A DNA stretch of 64,000 nt, taken from contig JBAGRR010000001.1 of assembly GCA_036924835.1 (NCBI GenBank), positions 3,983,001 to 4,047,000 of the forward strand, given 5' to 3'. Positions within the stretch are counted from its first letter, which is position 1. Each line of letters begins with the position of its first letter. Shown piece after piece: positions 10,664 to 19,922 of this stretch. The notes below the pieces were generated by a model. That model searched no databases, was not told the origin of the DNA, and saw nothing but the letters and a program-made list of their open reading frames with translations. Source of the DNA: Nitrobacteraceae bacterium AZCC 1564. Its GTDB lineage: Bacteria; Pseudomonadota; Alphaproteobacteria; Rhizobiales; Xanthobacteraceae. Both the position numbers and the translations under genes were made by a program.

Positions 10664-10679
10664 TCTCGGCAGATCTTTC
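10653..10679 (+). terminator. Hairpin terminator containing the stop codon
   Basis: Perfect 8-bp stem CTGCCGAG / CTCGGCAG with loop TAAT, followed by ATCTTTCT. The TAA stop of the preceding gene forms most of the loop. Confidence 0.6.
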
Positions 10680-10729
10680 TGCCCTATGTCAGAACGAACA
10701 GCACCTTAAGCTCGTTTGAAGGAAATGAC

Positions 10730-13423
10730 TCACGAACCGGCGGCAGGCGTTGCCGGCGGCACCGTTTGCCTGAACAGCAGGCGCTGATACAGCCAGCCGA
10801 TTGCAACAAGTACCAGACCCAAGCCGATGAAGGAGAATGCGCGATAGGCTCCGGTCAGGTTCGACATGTCGATCAGAAACACCTTCAAGATTGTGAGCGC
10901 GATAATCACTGCCGAGGCAAATCTCGCCCGTTGCGACGGCAACAGCAACCCTGCACCGAGCAAGATCACGCCAAGCGCAAGCCAGGCGACGGAGTAAGTG
11001 TATTGCTCCACGTCGAACGTAGTGCCGCTGCTCATCAGCGGACCGTGATAGAGCCGACGGATTTGGAAGGTGACGTATGCCAGAGCTAAGGCAAGCGCAC
11101 CTGCCGCAATCGTGTTGCCATAAGCTGCCGGCCGTCGTCCGGCCACGGCATAAGACAGCAAGAGTGCGAGAACTGCGGGCATGGCGTAACCGAGAAGGAG
11201 CACATTAACGAACGCTCCCTCAACCCGGATCGGCCAGATCATTGGATTTTCCAGCACAAACAATCCGCCAACAATCGCGATACCTGCGAGCACGGTGAGC
11301 AGTATCGCCGCGATATTGTGGATAATGCTGCGAGACCGGACGCGCAGCCGTTCGAGGCCGAGCGCCATGGCCAACGCGACACACACCTGCAATGCGACCT
11401 CAGTTAGCCCGGATGATGCGCGATAGATGTCGCCATTGTTGATGAAGTGGCGGATCTCCACGAACGCCAGAAGGACTGTAAACAAGATCGCGGCGGACTC
11501 CACCGCACGGAGCGGTGCATCGTCAGCCCGGCGGCGCATGAAGATGCTCGCCGTCCAGAACGATAGCGCCGGTATGCCGTAGCCGAGCAGGAGCCAGTTG
11601 AAGATCGGTGTGGTGCCAACGTCGCTGCCGACAATCCGCGGCTCGTATCCGATACGGAGCACAACGATGCCGGCAAGGATGGCAGCGAGCGAACGCAGAA
11701 AAGGGATCGGACGCTTCATCGAGATCCAGGCGGTGCCCAGCGACATCAGCGCAAGCGCAATCGTCAACCAACCTTTTTCAAGCGCGAAGGTGAAAGCCAA
11801 GGCCAAAGCCGCAAGCGTGCCGGTGGCAAACAGCGCAGTTGAGATCATCTGCCCCGGTCGTGCGTCGCGTTTGGTCAGAAGTTCGGTCGCACCCGCAAAT
11901 GCTGCGGACAGTGCGATAGCGATGACCGCGAATGGTATGGAGCGGTCGAGGTGGGCAATGCGGGCATAAAGGGCAACCAGCAAGGCGAGGGGCGTGAACA
12001 CACCCGCGGCAGCCCAGACGACCGGAACAATCGCGCTGATCGAACGACCTTGAGCAAGAAATCCGGCCATCCCGAAAGCTGCGGCAAAACCCGACGCAGT
12101 GATCAGATGGAGGTTGATCGATCCATCGTCGGCACGAGCGCCGATCCCGGGCATCGCCCCGCCGGGAACGATGGCCAGATCGGGATTGGCGCGGATCGCC
12201 CACTCTGCAAAGACGACGAACACAAAGAGCGCTGCGGCTCCGATAGAGCCGGTGGCAGATTCGGCACGCCAGGCAATGGCGATGGTCGCAGCGATCAATA
12301 GCGCAAACACGATCAGGGCCGCGCTGGAATGATCTGTCGTCAGCACCAGCGCCGTTGCGCCGAACAGAAACGCAGTCAGCGATAAGGAGGAGACCGGTTC
12401 GATTCGTCCGGGCTCGCTGGAAGGCCCAAACATGAAACCGGTCACCACGAGCAGTGCAGCAAGCGCAAAACTCACGATGATGTCGAACGCGTGGGGCGCG
12501 AGCGTTTCCGGTCGGGAAATGTCGAACAACATCCAGACGACGTCGAATGCAATGGTCGTCAGAGCTAGCCATCGCCACAAGCGGATGCGAGCGAGGCCAA
12601 AGGCGGCGGCGGTGACAATCGCGATGTAGATGTACAGCGCCCAGTGATCCGGCGCGTCCGATGAGACAAGGACCGGCGTGATAAATGCGCCGATGACGCC
12701 GAGTCCTGCCAGCGCGGGTCCATGCAACAACGCTGCTGCCAGCGTTCCCAGCGTGACAAGTCCGAGAAGTCCAAACGCGACGGGCGGTGCGAGAAATCCG
12801 TAGAGCGCGTAGGCGGCATATACGGTTGCAAATGCCACGGCAGTGCCCGCTGCGGTGAGAATGGCCGGGATGTTGGCGATGGTTGATGGTGCCGTTGCCG
12901 AAGCGCTTTCCTTGCGTCGCGTCAATTCGCCTCCGCCAAGCAGCGCCAATGCGAACAGGCCACCGAGCAATACGCGTACGCCAGGGCCAAGCAGGCCAGC
13001 CTCAATGGAGTATTTGACCAGGAACAAACCGCCGAGTGCGAGCGTCAAGCCGCCGATCCAGACAACCCAGCGCGTACCGAGCCGTTCCTCCAGTCCCGGG
13101 CGCGTGGCGCCGACTTGATCAGGCGAAGTGTTGGGCGAGGAAACATCAGGTGAGTTGGTGTCTGCGGGCGCCTCGACAGAGGTGATCGGCGCAGCAGCCC
13201 TGAAGGGTGGTGGTGACGCTGGTGCTGGCGCTTCTGGTGACTCCGGAGAAATCGGTGGCGCTGTGAAAGTGTCCGCAATCGGCGGCGCGGTCTCGCGCAG
13301 AATCCCGCCCGCGACCGACGCCTCCAGTTGGTTCAGCCGTGCAGAGAGTTCGAGAGACCTTTTGTTGGCTTTGCGCGCCAGAAAAATAGCAAAGAGTGCA
13401 ATGAGAAAAGCAATAACTTCCAT
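10730..13423 (-). CDS. DUF2339 family polytopic membrane protein
   Basis: About 897 aa, mostly hydrophobic, with well over 20 predicted membrane segments; inner membrane. A single N-terminal helix (MEVIAFLIALFAIFLARKAN) leads into a short coiled segment and a Pro/Ala-rich linker. The DUF2339 core opens with LGTRWVVWIGGLTLALGGLFL. No catalytic motif is visible and the family function is unknown. ATG 13423 follows GGGGGA; an upstream in-frame start at 13441 adds six residues. Isolated between an exported-protein gene and nadQ. Confidence 0.85.
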   Translation of the reverse strand: MEVIAFLIALFAIFLARKANKRSLELSARLNQLEASVAGGILRETAPPIADTFTAPPISPESPEAPAPASPPPFRAAAPITSVEAPADTNSPDVSSPNTSPDQVGATRPGLEERLGTRWVVWIGGLTLALGGLFLVKYSIEAGLLGPGVRVLLGGLFALALLGGGELTRRKESASATAPSTIANIPAILTAAGTAVAFATVYAAYALYGFLAPPVAFGLLGLVTLGTLAAALLHGPALAGLGVIGAFITPVLVSSDAPDHWALYIYIAIVTAAAFGLARIRLWRWLALTTIAFDVVWMLFDISRPETLAPHAFDIIVSFALAALLVVTGFMFGPSSEPGRIEPVSSLSLTAFLFGATALVLTTDHSSAALIVFALLIAATIAIAWRAESATGSIGAAALFVFVVFAEWAIRANPDLAIVPGGAMPGIGARADDGSINLHLITASGFAAAFGMAGFLAQGRSISAIVPVVWAAAGVFTPLALLVALYARIAHLDRSIPFAVIAIALSAAFAGATELLTKRDARPGQMISTALFATGTLAALALAFTFALEKGWLTIALALMSLGTAWISMKRPIPFLRSLAAILAGIVVLRIGYEPRIVGSDVGTTPIFNWLLLGYGIPALSFWTASIFMRRRADDAPLRAVESAAILFTVLLAFVEIRHFINNGDIYRASSGLTEVALQVCVALAMALGLERLRVRSRSIIHNIAAILLTVLAGIAIVGGLFVLENPMIWPIRVEGAFVNVLLLGYAMPAVLALLLSYAVAGRRPAAYGNTIAAGALALALAYVTFQIRRLYHGPLMSSGTTFDVEQYTYSVAWLALGVILLGAGLLLPSQRARFASAVIIALTILKVFLIDMSNLTGAYRAFSFIGLGLVLVAIGWLYQRLLFRQTVPPATPAAGS

Positions 13424-13521
13424 CAATCCCCCTTGCGTCATCAGAGCCGCTTCGTGTCGCGCCCGGCAATTTGATCACGCGCAATGCTCAAGCGACCACA
13501 AGAGGCCGCTTGTTGAAATGT

Positions 13522-14505
13522 CTATCGGCGTCCCCGCACACGCAAACCGGGCGCGGGACGTTCCTGCAAAACTTCGCGTCGAAAGCGGAACAGGGCGGCA
13601 GGGCGCCCACCCGTCTGGGTGGACATTTCGCCGGTCGGCTCCACAAGCGCGCCTGCTTCCACCAGCCGGCGGAAGTTCTGCTTGTGCAAGTGACGTCCCG
13701 AGATCGCTTCGACAGTACGCTGCAGATCTGTGAGTGTGAATTCGGACGGCAAAAGTTCAAAGACCACGGGGCGATATTTCAATTTGGCGCGCAGCCTTGC
13801 GATGCCGGTCGCGAGTATCCGGCGATGATCAAATCGCATCGGGATACCCAGCGGGGGCAATGAATTGCGAGCGAGCGCCGCGGGGCGGCCGTCGCGCCGG
13901 GCTTCCTCGATCAATCCCGCCTCGTAAAGCAGTTCGTAGCGGTCAAGGACCCGTTCCTCGTCCCAGTGAGCGCCATCGGTGCCGAAATAAAGCCTCACGC
14001 GGTCGTTGCGCGGCAGTGCGCGCTCAGCGTTCGATGTTTCGGATTGCGCCGCCCAGTTCTGGAGCGCGGGAAGGATCTCCTTCTCGATCAGCGCCGGACG
14101 ATCCTCGCGCCAGTCTTCCCAGGGAAAATATCGATACCAGGGCTCAAACGTCGCTCCTGCCACCTGTGGCTTCGATGTGTTATCCGCCGCACGCGTCAGC
14201 GCGAGATAGCCGACAGAGGCGACATGCGCATCGGTATCGCCGCGCTGGGCATGGCGCCCACGGTCGCCGAATGTGTAAAGCTGTTCGACGTAACCGAGCC
14301 GCAAACCTGTCTGCTCCTGCACCCATGCGCGCAGGCCGATTTCGAAGGTGCGGTGGGTCACGGCATCGAATGGACCGAAAGGCAAACCCGCGAGCTTTTC
14401 GCCATCACCGCCCGGTGCAGTCAGAATGAGCGGCTCGTTGCCATCGAACGACACGATGGCGGCCGTCAGTCCGATCTCGATCGGAATAAGAACTTTGTCG
14501 ATCAT
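13522..14505 (-). CDS. nadQ: NadQ, Nudix-related transcriptional repressor of NAD synthesis
   Basis: 327 aa matching the NadQ (COG4111) layout: an N-terminal Nudix-like sensor (IGLTAAIVSFDGNEPLIL, then ALRAWVQEQTGL-like region with a degenerate Nudix box) and a C-terminal winged helix (EFTLTDLQRTVEAISGRHL, HKQNFRRLVEAGALVE, TGGRPAALFRF). It is built like the NrtR regulators. The Nudix box lacks the full set of catalytic glutamates, so a ligand-sensing role fits better than hydrolysis. Likely target: the inverted repeat upstream of nadA 5.8 kb away. It lies 33 bp downstream of the phosphatase gene on the same strand, so the two may be cotranscribed. Confidence 0.85.
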   Translation of the reverse strand: MIDKVLIPIEIGLTAAIVSFDGNEPLILTAPGGDGEKLAGLPFGPFDAVTHRTFEIGLRAWVQEQTGLRLGYVEQLYTFGDRGRHAQRGDTDAHVASVGYLALTRAADNTSKPQVAGATFEPWYRYFPWEDWREDRPALIEKEILPALQNWAAQSETSNAERALPRNDRVRLYFGTDGAHWDEERVLDRYELLYEAGLIEEARRDGRPAALARNSLPPLGIPMRFDHRRILATGIARLRAKLKYRPVVFELLPSEFTLTDLQRTVEAISGRHLHKQNFRRLVEAGALVEPTGEMSTQTGGRPAALFRFRREVLQERPAPGLRVRGRR

Positions 14506-14538
14506 GTCGCCTCGGTCATCCGCATGCCGGCCGTGCGC

Positions 14539-15045
14539 TTACTCAATATCGACACGAAATGGCTGTCCCTCGATGCTCATGTTGCCGGGGCCAATCTCAT
14601 CCAGCGCGCGGATCATGCGGCCATCGCGGCCGAGCACGCGATCGGCGAGCGTCACAATCAGGCGGTTAGGAAAGGCGCTCGGTGATGCCGTGCGAATTTG
14701 CCGGGCGATGGCCGATTCATCGCGATGCGGGTTGAGCGCGCACGCGGCCATAAACGCACTTGCGGTCGAGCGGCTGATGCCCGCGTAGCAATGAATGACC
14801 ATCGGCGCTGTGCGATCCCATGCGCGGATAAAGGTCAGAGCCCGCATGATGTGAGCCTCGGACGGCGCGACGAAACCTTCGGCGGGCTCCGTAATGTCGT
14901 CCATCGAGATCAGCAAGTGATTGGCTTCCAGTACGGAAGCCGGACGCACCACTTTGCTGACATTGCCCATGACAGTGAGGATGTGGCGCGCTCCGGTGGC
15001 TTCTACAGTTGCGGGCAGCGCAGCGAGCGAACAAACGTGGATCAT
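14539..15045 (-). CDS. Tyrosine-phosphatase-like protein (dual-specificity fold)
   Basis: 168 aa cytoplasmic protein with the P-loop signature HCYAGISRSTA (HCx5R then S/T) near the middle and a general-acid region around DDITEPAEG. Conserved in rhizobial-type genomes as a protein tyrosine phosphatase of unknown substrate. ATG 15045 has an AGAAGGA ribosome site; the longer reading frame to 15099 runs into a palindromic repeat and is rejected. Precedes nadQ by 33 bp. Confidence 0.8.
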   Translation of the reverse strand: MIHVCSLAALPATVEATGARHILTVMGNVSKVVRPASVLEANHLLISMDDITEPAEGFVAPSEAHIMRALTFIRAWDRTAPMVIHCYAGISRSTASAFMAACALNPHRDESAIARQIRTASPSAFPNRLIVTLADRVLGRDGRMIRALDEIGPGNMSIEGQPFRVDIE

Positions 15046-15059
15046 GGCAGTCCTTCTCT

Positions 15060-15223
15060 CTAGTGTCCCGATGCCGAAGTTCGCATTATCCCGCTGCACC
15101 TTCGTTTGCGAACTTCGGAATCGAAGGACACTAGCAAGTTACTGATCTCGTGTGGTCTGGTTCAGAAATTCGCTTGAAGGACGTGAGGAGAAGATGAAGC
15201 GAATTTCTCAACCACCACACGAG
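15060..15223. repeat. CTAG palindrome pair (composite 2)
   Basis: First palindrome 15060-15134 (arm CCGATGCCGAAGTTCG); second 15147-15223 (arm GGTTCAGAAATTCGCTT), with a 12-bp spacer. The second has CTCG at its left end and CGAG at its right, i.e. a matched change in both CTAG ends that keeps them complementary. Confidence 0.8.
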
Positions 15224-15271
15224 TGAGCGCAATTATAGGCATCCGTGCCGCAAACCGCCACCGCGTGGACG

Positions 15272-15883
15272 CTATTTGAACAGTGTCTTGAATCGCGCAA
15301 GGAACTGTTTTTCGGCCCGGCCGGCAGACCAGGGAGTCACATAGTCGCGCTCGCTCGCTGCTGGCAATTTGGGATCGCGGCCGAACAGGCGTTTGGCTTC
15401 CGCCTCGGAGAAACCAGCAAGATGAGTGGCTTCGAGATAGGCGGCGCCCATATCGGCCGCCTTGATCTGCTGTTCGATTTCGGCGGGCAGGACAGCGGGC
15501 AATCCGAACCGCATGTGAATGGCGGCAAGCAGGCGCTTCTCCACGACCTTGTAGGAGCCGCCAATCACAGCCTTGAAGGGCGAAATCATGTCGCCGATTA
15601 CATATTCCGGTGCATCGTGCAGCATTGCGGCGAGCCGCACCTGATGATCGATGCGCGGGTTTCGCGTGCGCAGCACGGCTTCGACAAGCAGAGTATGTTG
15701 CGCCACCGAGAAGATATGCGCGCCGTGCGTTTGGCCGTTCCAGCGCGCGACGCGCGCAAGGCCATGCGCGATATCCTCCACCTCGATGTCGAGCGGCGAG
15801 GGATCAAGCAGGTCGAGGCGACGCCCGGACAGCATTCGCTGCCACGCGCGAGCCGTTGAACGGGAAGACTTCCGGGAGCTCAT
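15272..15883 (-). CDS. HD-domain phosphohydrolase (YfbR-like)
   Basis: Metal-dependent HD hydrolase. Conserved residues are in the first helix pair ARWNGQTHGAHIFSVAQHTLLV (His ligand), the AAMLHDAPEYVIGDM motif (HD dyad) and the KAADMGAAYLEA segment with the late Asp. YfbR relatives are 5'-deoxynucleotidases; the substrate here is not established. ATG 15883 overlaps the tag stop as ATGA, indicating translational coupling. Third gene of the ygfZ-tag-HD set. Confidence 0.82.
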   Translation of the reverse strand: MSSRKSSRSTARAWQRMLSGRRLDLLDPSPLDIEVEDIAHGLARVARWNGQTHGAHIFSVAQHTLLVEAVLRTRNPRIDHQVRLAAMLHDAPEYVIGDMISPFKAVIGGSYKVVEKRLLAAIHMRFGLPAVLPAEIEQQIKAADMGAAYLEATHLAGFSEAEAKRLFGRDPKLPAASERDYVTPWSAGRAEKQFLARFKTLFK

Positions 15884-16503
15884 TTCGTTTTCAGGCGCGC
15901 CGGGCGTTTCGCCTTGCCGCATGTCTCGTGGCAATGGCATGTCACGAGATGGTCGTTGACCATGCCGGTGGCTTGCATGAAGGCGTAGACGATGGTCGGT
16001 CCGACGAACTTGAAGCCGCGGGCGACGAGCTCTTTCGACATCTTCGTTGAGATCGGTGTCGCCGCGGGCACGGATGCGGTGGTCTTAAAATTATTGATCT
16101 TGGGCTTGCCGTCTACGAAGTCCCACAGAAAGGTGGAAAAGCCGGGGCCTTCTTCCATGATTTGCAGATAGGCCTTCGCACTGTTGACTGTGCCTTCTAT
16201 CTTTGCGCGATTACGCACGATGCCGGCGTCATTCATCAGCGCCGCAATTTTCTTGTCGGTGTAGCGCGCGATCTTGGCGGGTTCGAAATCGTCGAACGCT
16301 TTGCGGAAATTGTCGCGCTTGCGCAGGATCGTGATCCACGACAATCCCGCCTGGAAGCCGTCGAGAATGAGTTTCTCGAACAGTGCCCGGTCGTCGTACT
16401 CCGGTACACCCCATTCGGTGTCGTGATAGGCGATGTACAGTGGGTCTTCACCGGGCCACGGACAGCGATGCAGGCCATCGTCATGCAGGCGCGCGCGGGT
16501 CAT
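15880..16503 (-). CDS. tag: DNA-3-methyladenine glycosylase I
   Basis: Base excision repair enzyme that removes 3-methyladenine. The N-terminal [20 protein letters not shown] and the C-terminal [15 protein letters not shown] contribute the Cys/His zinc site of the Tag family. [25 protein letters not shown] is the helix-hairpin-helix region, and [15 protein letters not shown] is also typical. Length 207 aa is normal. Starts with an ATGA overlap to ygfZ and ends with an ATGA overlap to the HD gene. Confidence 0.94.
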   Translation of the reverse strand: MTRARLHDDGLHRCPWPGEDPLYIAYHDTEWGVPEYDDRALFEKLILDGFQAGLSWITILRKRDNFRKAFDDFEPAKIARYTDKKIAALMNDAGIVRNRAKIEGTVNSAKAYLQIMEEGPGFSTFLWDFVDGKPKINNFKTTASVPAATPISTKMSKELVARGFKFVGPTIVYAFMQATGMVNDHLVTCHCHETCGKAKRPARLKTK

Positions 16504-17387
16504 GCGGAGGCCTTCTTGGGTGTGGTGCGGACATCATCTGGAGCAACCAAGGTAATTGGTGCCGCGCCTGCGACCAAGGGCAATCCTGCATCGAGAGCGT
16601 CAGTCACACGATCCGTCCGCAGCAGCGCCAATCCACGTCCTTCCGCCGACGAGCCCATGGTCCCCACCGGCTTATCACCCGCAAGGATGCTGACGCCTAC
16701 GCCGGGGGCTGGTCCGTCGAATTTCACGCGAATGGTGCGCGTCCGCGCGGTGCCGCGATGCTCCATGCGTGAAACGACTTCCTGCCCGACATAACATCCC
16801 TTATCAAAATCTACGCCGTGAAGGCGATCCATGTTTGCCTCGTGTGGAAACGCATCGCCGTAAATGAAATCGGCGCCGCCGTTTGGTATGCCGCAGGCGA
16901 TGCGATGAGCTTCATAAGCGTCGTTGCTCACGAGTTCTGCACCAATCGCTGCGGCAGTTGCGTCTGCAAGATCATCCGGGACGAGGATGCGCCACCCGAT
17001 TTCCGAGCTGCGTGGATCTGCGAAGGCGAGGTCTGGCTTGGTGGCGGGTTCACCGCCCCATGCTGCGAGGACGCCAAGCTGGGAAGAGAGATTCTCGATG
17101 GTGACCTTTGCGCGCAATTTGTAGAAGCCGAGCCGGTCGGCAAGAGGTTGCGCCACAGCGAGAGGACAGTCGAACACAAAGCCGCCACCGTGTGGGGCGG
17201 GCACTTCGGTCACGAGAAAGTCCGCGATAATTTTTCCTTGCGGCGTCAGTAGTGCGCCGAACCGGCCAATCCCCGGTTGAACCAGTTCAATATCGGTGGT
17301 CACAAGACCGTCGAGAAAGCGGCGAGCATCCTCTCCGCTGACCTTGATCACGCCGCGATCCGGCAGAAACGCTGCTTTCATGGACAA
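16500..17387 (-). CDS. ygfZ: Folate-binding protein YgfZ (GcvT-like, Fe-S cluster repair)
   Basis: 295 aa paralogue of the glycine-cleavage T protein that supports Fe-S enzyme assembly using tetrahydrofolate. The diagnostic YgfZ signature [19 protein letters not shown], with its conserved cysteine, is intact. The N-terminal region ([24 protein letters not shown]) is also typical. First gene of an overlapping three-gene run with tag and the HD hydrolase. Confidence 0.92.
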   Translation of the reverse strand: MSMKAAFLPDRGVIKVSGEDARRFLDGLVTTDIELVQPGIGRFGALLTPQGKIIADFLVTEVPAPHGGGFVFDCPLAVAQPLADRLGFYKLRAKVTIENLSSQLGVLAAWGGEPATKPDLAFADPRSSEIGWRILVPDDLADATAAAIGAELVSNDAYEAHRIACGIPNGGADFIYGDAFPHEANMDRLHGVDFDKGCYVGQEVVSRMEHRGTARTRTIRVKFDGPAPGVGVSILAGDKPVGTMGSSAEGRGLALLRTDRVTDALDAGLPLVAGAAPITLVAPDDVRTTPKKASA

Positions 17388-17524
17388 TTTTTCCGAAGTT
17401 CTTTGGGGAAATGCACCCGGCCGATATTACATTGCAACGTAAGGCGCTAAGGTGCCGGCAACAAGGCCCGCGCGGCCATCAGCCCGTGCATAAAGTCGGG
17501 TGTAGATACAAGACGAGCTTCGAA

Positions 17525-18859
17525 GTGGCCCAGACATTTGATGTGATTCTAAAATCCGGCACCGTCGTCAACCAGGATGGCGAAGGTGTGCGGGATATCG
17601 GTATTTCCGGCGGGCGTATAGCCGCCATCGGCGGGCTGGGAACTGCCAGCGCCGCTGAAGTGATCGATTGCAAGGGGCTGCATATTCTTCCTGGTGTGAT
17701 GGACACGCAGGTGCACTTCCGCGAGCCGGGGCTCACTCACAAGGAAGATCTCGAGACCGGTTCGCGCAGCGCCGTGATGGGCGGTGTCACTGCCGTGTTC
17801 GAAATGCCGAACACCAATCCGCTCACAGTGACGGAAGAAGCGTTCACGGCCAAAGTGAAGGCTGGCCATCATCGCATGCATTGCGACTACGCTTTCTTCA
17901 TCGGCGGCACGCGCGAGAATGTGCAGGAACTGCCGGAACTCGAGCGCGCACCGGGCTGCGCCGGGGTCAAAGTTTTCATTGGCTCCTCAACCGGCACGTT
18001 GTTAGTGGAGGATGATGAGAGCCTGCGGCGCATCTTCAAGGTCATTCGCCGCCGTGCCGCGTTTCACGCTGAGGATGAGTACCGCCTCAATGACCGCAAG
18101 GGACGTCGGGTCGAGGGTGATGCCCGCTCGCATCCGGTATGGCGTGACGAGATCGCGGCGCTGATGGCGACGCAGCGGTTGGTGAACATCGCCCGCGAGA
18201 CCGGCAAGCGCATCCATGTCCTGCACATCTCGACCAAGGAAGAGATCGACTATCTGCGCGATCACAAGGATGTCGCCTCGTGCGAGGCGACGCCGCATCA
18301 CCTGACGCTGGCCGCTCCCGAGGCCTATGAGCGACTTGGCACGCTTGCGCAGATGAACCCGCCGGTGCGCGATGCAAGCCATCGCGAAGGCATTTGGCGC
18401 GGCATCGAGCAGGGCATCGTGGATGTTCTTGGATCCGATCACGCGCCGCACACGCTCGAGGAAAAATCAAAGACCTATCCGGCCTCGCCGTCAGGCATGA
18501 CCGGTGTGCAGACACTGGTACCGCTGATGCTCGATCATGTGAATGCGGGGCGGTTGTCGCTGGCGCGTTTTGTCGATCTCACTAGCGCTGGTCCGGCGCG
18601 GCTCTTCAACATCGCCTGCAAAGGGCGGATCGCCGCGGGTTACGATGCGGACTTCACCATCGTCGACCTCAAGCGTGAGGAGACGATTACCAACAAATGG
18701 GTCGCGTCGCGCGCGGGCTGGACGCCCTATGACGGCGTGAAGGTGAAGGGCTGGCCTGTCGGCACTTTCGTGCGCGGACAGCGTGTGATGTGGCAGGGCG
18801 AACTGGTAACGCCCTCGACAGGCGAGGCGGTGCGCTTTCTGGAAACGCTGAAGCCCTGA
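17525..18859 (+). CDS. pyrC: Dihydroorotase-like amidohydrolase with altered metal site
   Basis: 444 aa, dihydroorotase of the multifunctional-complex type (class I/IIb-like); expected to cyclise carbamoyl-aspartate in pyrimidine synthesis. Seen: VMDTQVHFREPGLTHKEDLE, TAVFEMPNTNPLT, GVKVFIGSSTGTLL (candidate carbamylated Lys), AAFHAEDEYRL, HVLHISTKEE, and DVLGSDHAPHTLEEK with the catalytic Asp. The metal-binding motif normally reads DxHxHxR; here it is D-T-Q-V-H-F-R, so the first His is Gln. GTG 17525 precedes the family start AQTFDVILKSGTV; the reading frame runs up to 17411 without a better start. It could be a non-canonical DHOase or a related hydrolase. Not next to pyrB in this window. 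Confidence 0.75.
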   Translation: MAQTFDVILKSGTVVNQDGEGVRDIGISGGRIAAIGGLGTASAAEVIDCKGLHILPGVMDTQVHFREPGLTHKEDLETGSRSAVMGGVTAVFEMPNTNPLTVTEEAFTAKVKAGHHRMHCDYAFFIGGTRENVQELPELERAPGCAGVKVFIGSSTGTLLVEDDESLRRIFKVIRRRAAFHAEDEYRLNDRKGRRVEGDARSHPVWRDEIAALMATQRLVNIARETGKRIHVLHISTKEEIDYLRDHKDVASCEATPHHLTLAAPEAYERLGTLAQMNPPVRDASHREGIWRGIEQGIVDVLGSDHAPHTLEEKSKTYPASPSGMTGVQTLVPLMLDHVNAGRLSLARFVDLTSAGPARLFNIACKGRIAAGYDADFTIVDLKREETITNKWVASRAGWTPYDGVKVKGWPVGTFVRGQRVMWQGELVTPSTGEAVRFLETLKP

Positions 18860-18876
18860 GATATTCGGGCTGCGGC

Positions 18877-19143
18877 TTACTGCTTGAACGAGACGACGGA
18901 GAACTCGCCGCTGCGAACGCGGCCGGCGAGACCTTCCACGAACGTCGCGACAGCATCCTCACCATAGGTGCTGACCAGTTCGGCGAACGCGGCGAACAGG
19001 CTTGCCTGCGCGAGGCAATCGCCGTCTACGCCGTCATGACGCGCTTCGGCCCAAGCCTCGTTGAGATAATTCAGTGCAGCTTGCTTTTGCTCGTGGTCGG
19101 GCAACAGATCGCGACCGGACGTTAAATAAGAACGGTACGTCAT
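18877..19143 (-). CDS. Small conserved cytoplasmic protein, unknown
   Basis: 88 aa, acidic and soluble, predicted mostly helical (LPDHEQKQAALNYLNEAW, ASLFAAFAELVSTYGEDAVA). No motif or known domain recognised. It ends 17 bp from the stop of the convergent dihydroorotase-like gene. ATG start; coding bias resembles the neighbours, so I think it is real, but function is unknown. Confidence 0.6.
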   Translation of the reverse strand: MTYRSYLTSGRDLLPDHEQKQAALNYLNEAWAEARHDGVDGDCLAQASLFAAFAELVSTYGEDAVATFVEGLAGRVRSGEFSVVSFKQ

Positions 19144-19324
19144 GAATTTCAGAAACCTGTAACGGGCGTCCGGTGGGATTAAGGCAGCTTGAAACTGCCA
19201 ACAGCATTAGCACGCGGGCGCGAGTCGCCTAGAGCAGTTCTTTAGGAAAGGTTAACGGCAAGCAAGCAGTTTATCAGAAAGTTTCCCTCTTTGGGGTGGC
19301 CGGCAACTGTCTGAAAAATCTGCA

Positions 19325-19714
19325 CTAATTCGCGTAGCGGGCCGTCAGATCGCGCGAAATTTTCGAGCCTTCTTCGAGATAACGGCGGATCGCGACCGTC
19401 GCTGCCGGGGTACAAGTTCGATAAGTCTGTTGAAAACCATTATAGCCGCGGTTGAAGCTCGCGATCATGCGCGACCGTCGGGCGCCAGAAGGCGTCTCCG
19501 CATCAACCAAGGCTTGCATTTCGGCACGCCATTTCTGGCCTTCATTGGCGCCGCAAATTCCGCGCAGGTAATGCAGCGTTCCGAGAATTTCGGCGAGCCG
19601 CAGGAGGTCGCCATCGAACGGTGCAGCCGCATCCTGTGCCCGGGCGGAGACGGGAACAGCCACGGCGGCCATGAGCAAAATTGCGAAAACGCGTCTGAGC
19701 ATGAAGGCTGCCAT
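19325..19714 (-). CDS. TIGR02301/DUF2385 family exported protein
   Basis: 129 aa with a Sec signal peptide (RRVFAILLMAAVAVPVSARAQ) followed by the family core LLRLAEILGTLHYLRGICG and RGYNGFQQTYRTCTPAA. The two cysteines probably form a disulphide in the periplasm. The family is typical of Rhizobiales and has no known function. ATG 19714 is used; a TTG at 19726 is possible. Confidence 0.85.
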   Translation of the reverse strand: MAAFMLRRVFAILLMAAVAVPVSARAQDAAAPFDGDLLRLAEILGTLHYLRGICGANEGQKWRAEMQALVDAETPSGARRSRMIASFNRGYNGFQQTYRTCTPAATVAIRRYLEEGSKISRDLTARYAN

Positions 19715-19749
19715 ATGCCCGTTCAAAAGGCCGGAAGCAAGGCGGCCCG

Positions 19750-19916
19750 CTAGTGTGATGGTTCAGAAGTTCGCTCAATTTTTCCCGTGCGTCCTTCCAG
19801 CGAACTTCTGAACCGAAACCACACTAGAATCATGAGCTTGCTAGTGTCCTCTCGAATCCAAAGTTCGCTACGGAACGCGCTGCACTATGAGGCGAACTTT
19901 GGATTCGGGACACTAG
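19750..19916. repeat. CTAG palindrome pair (composite 3)
   Basis: Palindromes 19750-19827 (arm GGTTCAGAAGTTCGCTC) and 19841-19916 (arm CGAATCCAAAGTTCGCTACG) with spacer AATCATGAGCTTG (13 bp). The same arm pair occurs inverted at 21753-21920 and again at 58975-59141. Confidence 0.85.
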
Positions 19917-19922
19917 CCTTGA

